Positions 58,794-64,000 of a stretch of 64,000 nucleotides of DNA are shown here, piece by piece (the first letter of the stretch is position 1; each line of letters begins with the position of its first letter). Where the stretch lies: NCBI RefSeq assembly GCF_036226765.1, contig NZ_CP109017.1, positions 5,953,001-6,017,000 on the forward strand, in the 5' to 3' direction. The position numbers were made by a program, and so were the translations under genes. Source of the DNA: Streptomyces sp. NBC_00670. Its GTDB lineage: Bacteria; Actinomycetota; Actinomycetes; Streptomycetales; Streptomycetaceae. The notes beneath the pieces were generated by a model that saw nothing but the letters and a program-made list of their open reading frames with translations, did no database searches and had not been told where the DNA came from.

Positions 58794-58857
58794 TTCCGGG
58801 GTCTGCGGGCACCCGCACAGAGCGTCCACAGGCCAGGCGTTTCCGGGAGGACCCACA

Positions 58858-59169
58858 GTGACCACCGGCCGGATACCTGATCACGAGAAGCGGATACTCG
58901 CGGACATGGAGGCCGCTCTGCGGCGCGGCAACCGGCGGCTGGACCGGCGGTTGCGGACGCTGCGGGTGCGCCGGGGTCCGGACCCGCGCCGGCTCGCGGC
59001 GTACGAGCCGCGGACGGCGGTGGTGGGTGTCTGGCTGTGCGTGGCGGTGGCGCTGATGGTGACGGGGATCTGCACGGGGGAGCCGGCGGTCATCTGGACG
59101 TTCGCGGCGGTGTGGCCGCTGGCGTTGTTCGGGGTCTTCCGGCTGCTGTGCCGGTGGTCGAAGCCCTGA
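58858..59169 (+). CDS. DUF3040-type small membrane protein
   Basis: A 103-residue protein. The start IPDHEKRILADMEAALRRGN fits the DUF3040 opening (SEHEQRxLxxIE); two close membrane helices follow (AVVGVWLCVAVALMVTGIC, AVIWTFAAVWPLALFGVFRLL). GTG 58858 has GGGAGG at eight bases. Function unknown. Confidence 0.82.
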   Translation: MTTGRIPDHEKRILADMEAALRRGNRRLDRRLRTLRVRRGPDPRRLAAYEPRTAVVGVWLCVAVALMVTGICTGEPAVIWTFAAVWPLALFGVFRLLCRWSKP

Positions 59170-59178
59170 CGTCTCGGG

Positions 59179-59651
59179 CTACGGCCGGCGTTGCCGCTCC
59201 CCGGGCACGGGCAGGACCGCCAGTGCGGTGTCCGCGACGTTCCGCACCGTCTCCGGGTCCAGGCCGGCCTTGCCCACCGCCTCGATACCCCGGACCACGG
59301 TCAGCAGCAGTGCCGCCAACCTGCGGCGCTGATCTCCGTCCGCAGCAGGGACAGCAGTGCCGTCATGGTCTCGGCCGACCGTCCGGCGACCGCCGGATCG
59401 CCCTGGGCCAGTTCCGCCGCGCCCTTGGCCAGCAGGCACCCGCGGCGTTCGGTGTCGGCGGCGGTGTTCTCCGCCATGAGGTGCACGTATCCCGACAGCC
59501 GGGCGAAGGCCTCCGCGTCCGGGCCGCCTGCCAGCCGCCCTTCGGCCACCTCGACGACCGCGGCGCACCAGTCGCCGAACACGCGGTGGAACAGCTCGCC
59601 CTTGTCGCCGAAGGCGCCGTACAGGCTGCCCTTGCCCAGCCCGGTCGCCCG
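59179..59651 (-). pseudogene. TetR-family regulator, 5'-truncated and frameshifted
   Basis: The minus strand codes, from 59651 down, for SRATGLGKGSLYGAFGDKGE, the recognition helix of a TetR repressor, and goes on into FGDWCAAVVEVAEGRLAGG with a normal C-terminal part. The first 35-40 residues including the first HTH helix are missing: the homology stops where the SDR gene starts. Near 59320-59340 the frame shifts, and the last part (RRLAALLLTVVRGIEAVGKAGLDPETVRN) continues in another frame. Both lesions make it a dead gene. Confidence 0.85.
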
Positions 59652-60358
59652 TGATCACCGGAGGGACCAGCGGGATCGGGCTGGCCGTCGCCCACCGCTT
59701 CGTCAGGGAGGGCGCACGGGTCTTCGTGACCGGCCGGGACATCGACCGCCTCGAAGCGGCGGTCGCAGAGATGGGCCCCGCGGCCACCGGCGTACGCGCC
59801 GACGTCTCGGACCTGGCCGACCTGGACGCGCTCTACGCGCGCGTCCGCGAGGAGGCCGGACGCATCGACGTGCTGGTGGCCAACGCGGGAATCGTGGCGG
59901 ACGCCGCGCTCGGCGCCCACACCGAGACGAACGTCGACCTGACGCTCGCCGTCAACGTCAAGGGCACGCTGTTCACCGTCCAGAAGGCGCTTCCGCTGCT
60001 GGCGGAGAACGCCTCTCTCGTGGTCGTCGGCTCGAGCAACAGCGTGCGGCCCAATGAACAGCTCGAGGTCTACAGCGCGTCGAAGGCGGCGGTGAGCAAC
60101 CTCGTGCACAACTGGGCCCGGCAGTCACGGGAGCGCCGGTTCCGGGTCAACGTGCTCAGCCCGGGCCCCACGCGGACCCCCGGCCTGCTGGGCGTGGCAG
60201 GGGCGGCCGCCGACCGGTTCGCCGAGGCCACCGTGCCCCTGGGGCGGCTGGCCGACGCCGAGGAAATCGCCGAGGCCGCCCTCTTCCTGGCTTCGGACGC
60301 CTCGTCGTTCGTCACCGGCGCCGAACTCTTCGCCGACGGCGGCTACACCCGGGCCTGA
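59651..60358 (+). CDS. Short-chain dehydrogenase, probably lacking its N-terminus
   Basis: A 235-residue classical SDR. TGGTSGIG (residues 3-10) is the NAD(P) loop, NAG the next motif, Ser near 127 and YSASK the catalytic residues; the end GAELFADGGYTR is typical. The loop is usually 9-12 residues from the start, with a first strand before it; here only one residue pair precedes it. GTG 59651 has no ribosome site, and the bases before it belong to the TetR remnant. So the 5' end and promoter were probably lost with the neighbouring gene's; enzyme activity and expression are doubtful. Confidence 0.82.
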   Translation: MITGGTSGIGLAVAHRFVREGARVFVTGRDIDRLEAAVAEMGPAATGVRADVSDLADLDALYARVREEAGRIDVLVANAGIVADAALGAHTETNVDLTLAVNVKGTLFTVQKALPLLAENASLVVVGSSNSVRPNEQLEVYSASKAAVSNLVHNWARQSRERRFRVNVLSPGPTRTPGLLGVAGAAADRFAEATVPLGRLADAEEIAEAALFLASDASSFVTGAELFADGGYTRA

Positions 60359-60501
60359 GCGACGGCCGCCGGCGCGCGTCCGGTTCCCGCGCGGCGACGC
60401 CCGGACGGCACCGGTGCCGTCCGGACGTACGTGAGCGACCCCACCCGCTTCCCCTCGAGGGGCCACGCATTGGGTGGCGTCAACGTGGCACCTGATCACC
60501 C

Positions 60502-61653
60502 ATGCACTGGTATCGCACGGCGACGCAGGCCGTCCGCGGGCAGGTGAGGGCCGGGGTCCTCACGGCCCACCGGGCGTGGGCGGGACCGGGTCGCGAACGT
60601 GACCTGGTCGTGCAGGCGTTCAAGGCGGCGCTCGCCGCCTTTCTCGCCTGGCTCGCCGCCGGCTGGTGGCTGAACGCGCCCGTCGCCTTCGTCGCCCCCT
60701 GGGTCGCCATCGTCCTCGTCGAGTCGACGGTGTACCGCTCCATCGCGCACGGGCTGCAACAGCTCGCCGCGATCGCCACCGGAACCGTCGTCGCCACGGC
60801 CTTCGCCCTCGCCCTGAACAGCACGCTGCTCGCGATGGCCGTGGTGCTGCCCGCCGCCGTCCTGCTGGGCAACTGGCGGCGCCTGGACAGCCAGGGGATC
60901 TACGCGGCCACCGGCGCCCTCTTCGTCCTCACCGGCCCGTCCGTCGGCGTGCTGACCTCCGCCGCCCGGATCGGCGAGGCCGTCTTCGGCGCCCTGGTCG
61001 GCATCGCCGTCAACGTGCTGATCCGGCCGCCGGTGTATCTGCGCAGCCCGCGCGCCGCCCTGGAGGACGCGGCCGACGAGGCGCGGTCCGTGATGGAGGA
61101 CGTGGCCGAGGGGCTCGACGGCGGCGAGTGGGACGCGGCCGAGGCCGGCGACTGGCACGAGCGCGCCCTCCACCTCAGCCGCCTCGTCGACCAGGCCCGC
61201 TCCGCCCTCGGGTGGAGCCGGGAGAGCCTGCGCGTCAACCCGCGCCGCCGCTCCCGTACCGTCGCCGAGCCGGGCAGTGCGTACGACGACGCCGTCGCCG
61301 TCTTCGACTACGTCGCCGTCCACACCGCCGGCGTCACCCGCACCGTCCTGGAGACCGTGGGCGAGGACCGCAAAGCCTCCTGGCCCGGCTCCACGATCGC
61401 CGGCCCCTACGCCGCGTTCCTGCGCCGGGCCGCCGACGCCGTACGCCTCTACGGCGCGGTCCGCTTCGACGACGGCTCCGCGGCGGAGCTCGACGAGGCC
61501 GTCGCGGGGCTGCGCCGCTCCCTCGACGAACTGCGCCGCCGGCTGCCCGACGCGGCCACCGGCGACCCCGAGGACCTCGCCACGTACGGCACCCTGCTCA
61601 CCCAGGCCCGCCGCCTCGCCGACCAGCTCGCGCCCGCGGAACATGACGGGTGA
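60502..61653 (+). CDS. FUSC-family membrane protein (aromatic acid exporter type)
   Basis: A 383-residue protein. Residues 38-175 hold about five helices (AFKAALAAFLAWLAAGWWL, APVAFVAPWVAIVLVESTVY, LAAIATGTVVATAFALAL, LAMAVVLPAAVLLGNW, AVFGALVGIAVNVLI), and a long cytoplasmic helical domain follows. The pattern fits FUSC/AaeB-type exporters of aromatic acids and of fusaric acid, though many actinomycete members have no known substrate. ATG 60502 is the natural start. Lies 38 bases before a phosphatase-like gene. Confidence 0.87.
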   Translation: MHWYRTATQAVRGQVRAGVLTAHRAWAGPGRERDLVVQAFKAALAAFLAWLAAGWWLNAPVAFVAPWVAIVLVESTVYRSIAHGLQQLAAIATGTVVATAFALALNSTLLAMAVVLPAAVLLGNWRRLDSQGIYAATGALFVLTGPSVGVLTSAARIGEAVFGALVGIAVNVLIRPPVYLRSPRAALEDAADEARSVMEDVAEGLDGGEWDAAEAGDWHERALHLSRLVDQARSALGWSRESLRVNPRRRSRTVAEPGSAYDDAVAVFDYVAVHTAGVTRTVLETVGEDRKASWPGSTIAGPYAAFLRRAADAVRLYGAVRFDDGSAAELDEAVAGLRRSLDELRRRLPDAATGDPEDLATYGTLLTQARRLADQLAPAEHDG

Positions 61654-61691
61654 GCGGGGTACGGCGCCCTGAGGGGCCCTAGGTTGGGGAC

Positions 61692-62129
61692 ATGACCGAC
61701 GACACCTGGCGGGCCGGTGACCCCGGCGTCCTGCGACTGCCCTCGGGCCGGCTGGTCCGGGGGCGCGGACTGCGGCGCCCGCTGCCGCCGGGCAGCACGC
61801 CGCGGTACGGGGTCTATCTGCTCGGCGGCCGGCCGCCGGAGACCGACTGGGAGTCCTGCTGGCTGCGCTGGCCGGACTTCCGGCTGCCCGCCGACCGCGC
61901 GCGGGCCCGCGAGGTGCTCACCGACGCGTGGGAGCGGGCCGGTGCCGAACGCGTCGAGCTCGCCTGCGGCGGCGGACGCGGGCGGACCGGCACGGCGCTG
62001 GCCTGCCTCGCGGTCCTCGACGGCGTACCGGCCGAGGACGCGGTGGCGTTCGTCCGGCGGCACTACGACCGGCGGGCGGTGGAGACGCCGTGGCAGAAGC
62101 GGTACGTACGGGGGTTCGGGCGGGGCTGA
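61692..62129 (+). CDS. Tyrosine-phosphatase-like protein, His-less CX5R motif
   Basis: A 145-residue protein. LACGGGRGRTGTALA (90-104) keeps the Cys92-x5-Arg98-Thr loop of protein tyrosine phosphatases, but the residue before the cysteine is alanine in place of histidine. The C-terminal PWQKRYVRGF is shared by small Streptomyces relatives, which are often annotated as protein phosphatases. TAGGTT ends six bases before the ATG without a ribosome site, so the transcript may be leaderless. Confidence 0.8.
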   Translation: MTDDTWRAGDPGVLRLPSGRLVRGRGLRRPLPPGSTPRYGVYLLGGRPPETDWESCWLRWPDFRLPADRARAREVLTDAWERAGAERVELACGGGRGRTGTALACLAVLDGVPAEDAVAFVRRHYDRRAVETPWQKRYVRGFGRG

Positions 62130-62143
62130 GTCCGGCGGCGGCG

Positions 62144-62551
62144 TCAGGCCCGGTCGATGTGCACGTTGGTCGACTTCACCCGGGCCGTGGCCTCCACGCC
62201 CACCTCCAGGCCCAGCTCCTCCACCGCCTCGCGGGTCAGCAGCGAGACCAGACGGTGCGGGCCCGCCTGGATCTCCACCTGCGCGGCCACGTCGCCGAGC
62301 TTGACGGCCGTGACGATGCCGGGGAACGCGTTGCGGACCGAGGTGTACGAGGGGAGGCCGTCGCCGCCGTCCGCCGTGCCGCCGGTACGGGCGAGCTCCA
62401 CGGAGAAGGCGGCGAGGTCGCGGCCGTCGATGAGGCGGCGTCCGCCCTCGTCGCGATGGGTGGCCATGCGGCCGGCGTCGGCCCAGCGGCGCGCGGTGTC
62501 CGGGCTGACGCCGAGCAGGCGGGCGGCCTGGCCGATGGTGTAGGACTGCAT
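62144..62551 (-). CDS. MerR-like HTH plus TOBE domain, molybdate-type regulator
   Basis: A 135-residue protein. SYTIGQAARLLGVSPDTARRWADAGR (3-28) is a MerR/excisionase-type helix-turn-helix; residues 68-133 (RNAFPGIVTAVKLGDVAAQVEIQAG, then LVSLLTREAVEELGLEVG and VKSTNVHID) are a TOBE/Mop domain, the molybdate-binding fold of ModE and molbindins. It should sense molybdate (or tungstate) and control its uptake. No modABC transporter lies in the window on this side. The xanthine dehydrogenase operon of the same window needs the metal. Confidence 0.92.
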   Translation of the reverse strand: MQSYTIGQAARLLGVSPDTARRWADAGRMATHRDEGGRRLIDGRDLAAFSVELARTGGTADGGDGLPSYTSVRNAFPGIVTAVKLGDVAAQVEIQAGPHRLVSLLTREAVEELGLEVGVEATARVKSTNVHIDRA

Positions 62552-62904
62552 GGCCGTCAAGATAGCCCGGGGCCCGTCACGCGATGGACAGGGGGCGTTG
62601 CGGGCCGCTCGTGGAGGCCCGCAGCGCCCCCTGGCTCGGTGTGCGACGGGGAACGCGGGACCGTCCTCCGTCTGCCCGGGCGAGCGGCACGGGTGACACG
62701 CTAAAGCGTGCGGTTCCGGACTCCCAAGGGGGGAACCCCCTACGCCCCGGCCCACAGGGAAAACCCTCGGTGACGGACGTCCAGTCGGTGACGGACGTCT
62801 ATAGGGGCGCGGGGAACTGCGCAAAACGGAGCGAAGCTCCGTAGGGGGGTCCGGGGGCGCAGCCCCCGGGTTGGGACGGGAAAGGGCGGCGGGGGCGGAA
62901 AACG
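62552..62904. other. 353-bp intergenic region rich in repeats
   Basis: No coding sequence. In order: CACGCT-AA-AGCGTG palindrome (62697-62710), a possible operator of the HTH-TOBE gene; a 14-base unit CGGTGACGGACGTC twice, 18 bases apart (62768 and 62786); the dispersed GGGGCGCGGGGAACTGCGC element (62801-62823); hairpin ACGGAGC-GAA-GCTCCGT (62826-62842); hairpin CCGGGGGC-GCA-GCCCCCGG (62851-62869), a likely terminator of the LuxR gene. Confidence 0.65.
62801..62823 (-). repeat. Reversed copy of the dispersed GCGCAGTTCCCC element
   Basis: AGGGGCGCGGGGAACTGCGC is the reverse complement of the core found in the 82-bp array and at 55061-55093. It lies 82-104 bases past the stop of the minus-strand LuxR gene. 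Confidence 0.8.
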
Positions 62905-64000
62905 TCACTCCACGCGCCGCGTCGCCGCCAGCCGCACGATGTCCACCCGGGAGCGGATCCCCAGCTTCCGGTACACCCTCGTCAGCGTCGCCTCCACCGT
63001 CTTCACACTGATGAACAGCCGCGCCGCGATCTCCCGGTTCGTCGCCCCCTCCATCACCAGCGCCGCCACCTGCCGCTCCGTGGCCGCAAGGCCCCCCAGC
63101 GCCGCCGCCCCCGGCGACACCCCCACCCGTGTCGCCGCCGAGCCCCCCGCCCCGTCCACCGGCTCCGCCTCCACCTGCCGCAACCACGGCACCGCCCGGC
63201 ACCGCCGGAACAACCGCGCCGCCTCCTCGTAGGACGCACCCCCCGGCCGCCGCCCCCGCAGCCCGGCCGGCCCGGCCAGCCCCGCCAGCGCGTACACCGC
63301 CCGCGCCTCCTCCAACCCGTACCCGAGCCGCCCCAACCGGTCCCGCGCCGACGTCAGCTGCCGTACCGCCCCGTCGACGTCGCCCCGCGCGGCCCGCACC
63401 AGGGCCTCCGCCCGGTCCAGCACCGCCAGCACGCTCTCCCGCCCGAGCGCGGACGCCCGTACGCGCGTGACCTCGACGAGCCGCTGCGCCTCCGCCGGCT
63501 CCCCGACCCGCACCAGCGCCTCGGCGAGGTCGCCGTGCCAGCGGCCGCGCGCCGGGTCGGTGACGCCGAGCTGCTCCTCCAGGCCCCGCACCCGCCGCAG
63601 CGACCGCACCGCACCCGCCGCGTCCCCGGCCACCAGCTGGGCGTGCCCGAGCGCGCCCAGTGCTCGGGAGAGGTACACCTGGTCACCGTGGTCCTCGGCG
63701 CGCGCCACCGCCTCCCGGGCCAGCGCGAGGGCCCGGTCCACGTCACCGCCCGCCGCCTCGGCGAGCGAGGTGAACATCGCCGCCGCGGCCTGGCCGATCC
63801 CGGTGTCACGGGCCAGCCGCAGGCTCTCCCGGGCCAGGTCGAGGGCGCGGGCGCAGTGCCCGGAGCGCAGCTCCGTCTCGGCCAGGCCGCGCAGGAAGTG
63901 CACCTCGCTCTCGACCATGCCGCGCCGGCGCACCTCGCGCAGCAGCGCGCTGATGGTGGTGCGGGCCTCGGCGAGCCGGTCGCTCATGATCAGCCAGCGG
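62905..64000 (-). CDS. Large LuxR-family (LAL-type) regulator, C-terminal part
   Basis: The frame is open through the right edge of the window, so about 364 C-terminal residues are visible. Most of this is a helical TPR-like part (ARALDLARESLRLARDTG, RALALAREAVARAEDHGDQVYLSRALGAL and similar). The last 65 residues are a LuxR helix-turn-helix (LAATERQVAALVMEGATNREIAARLFISVKTVEATLTRVYRKLG). LAL regulators have an N-terminal AAA ATPase, here outside the window, so that assignment is inference. Target unknown. Confidence 0.88.
   Translation of the reverse strand, partial: RWLIMSDRLAEARTTISALLREVRRRGMVESEVHFLRGLAETELRSGHCARALDLARESLRLARDTGIGQAAAAMFTSLAEAAGGDVDRALALAREAVARAEDHGDQVYLSRALGALGHAQLVAGDAAGAVRSLRRVRGLEEQLGVTDPARGRWHGDLAEALVRVGEPAEAQRLVEVTRVRASALGRESVLAVLDRAEALVRAARGDVDGAVRQLTSARDRLGRLGYGLEEARAVYALAGLAGPAGLRGRRPGGASYEEAARLFRRCRAVPWLRQVEAEPVDGAGGSAATRVGVSPGAAALGGLAATERQVAALVMEGATNREIAARLFISVKTVEATLTRVYRKLGIRSRVDIVRLAATRRVE

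Noticed and set aside
1..64000. tRNA, rRNA or riboswitch genes
   Set aside because: I looked for cloverleaf-like and conserved RNA sequences in the gaps and found none I could support by eye.

Overview
The window reads as a stretch of a Streptomyces chromosome. Base composition is very high in G+C with strong third-position G/C. GTG and TTG starts are frequent and genes are often joined by ATGA or GTGA overlaps. Several families are actinomycete hallmarks: DUF397/DUF5753 pairs, DUF2637, an alditol oxidase close to the S. coelicolor enzyme, PucR and LAL-type LuxR regulators. I see no rRNA, tRNA, CRISPR array, insertion sequence or integrase.

Layout. 1-6.3 kb: end of a type-B carboxylesterase, a prolyl aminopeptidase, a homocysteine S-methyltransferase, a TetR regulator, and an alditol oxidase divergent from an unusual radical SAM protein. 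6.3-9.6 kb: a translationally coupled operon of a VTC-type polyphosphate polymerase, a DUF4956 membrane protein and a CotH-kinase-like membrane protein, with a PhoP-box-like direct repeat upstream. 9.8-20.5 kb: a frameshifted membrane protein joining a zinc-finger/sigma-like region to an outside cellulose-binding domain, RsgA, a LuxR-type regulator, a PP2C-like protein, pyruvate:quinone oxidoreductase, an RsbW-like ATPase, a DUF2637 protein and an iron-box-controlled FhuF-like reductase. 20.6-22.1 kb: a GntR regulator and a striking 82-bp repeat array in direct then inverted orientation. 22.1-30.1 kb: a TPR protein, a PucR regulator and the divergent xanthine dehydrogenase operon (FAD, 2Fe-2S and Mo subunits, XdhC).

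30.1-39.3 kb is the most accessory part: a beta-propeller membrane protein, a GNAT, an AbiEii-like nucleotidyltransferase with its coupled partner, then on the other strand a membrane-anchored CHAT protease, a small acidic protein and a DUF6338 membrane protein, and finally a divergent WhiJ-like XRE/DUF397 pair. This block is the best candidate for an undescribed defence-type or conflict system. 39.4-41.4 kb holds two methyltransferases and an SRPBCC protein.

41.5-54.9 kb is a tightly coupled cell-surface glycan cluster: UDP-glucuronate decarboxylase, carbamoyltransferase, ADP-heptose precursor enzymes (GmhB, GmhA, HldE), two GT9 heptosyltransferase-like enzymes, three GT2 and two GT4-type glycosyltransferases. 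A Gram-positive organism has no LPS, so the heptose must go to another glycan. A polysaccharide pyruvyltransferase lies nearby at 57.9 kb. 55-64 kb: small membrane and acidic proteins, YihY/BrkB, a DksA/TraR protein, DUF3040, a deletion scar joining a broken TetR gene to a 5'-truncated SDR gene, a FUSC transporter, a tyrosine-phosphatase-like protein, a HTH-TOBE molybdate-type regulator and the C-terminal part of a large LuxR regulator that runs out of the window.
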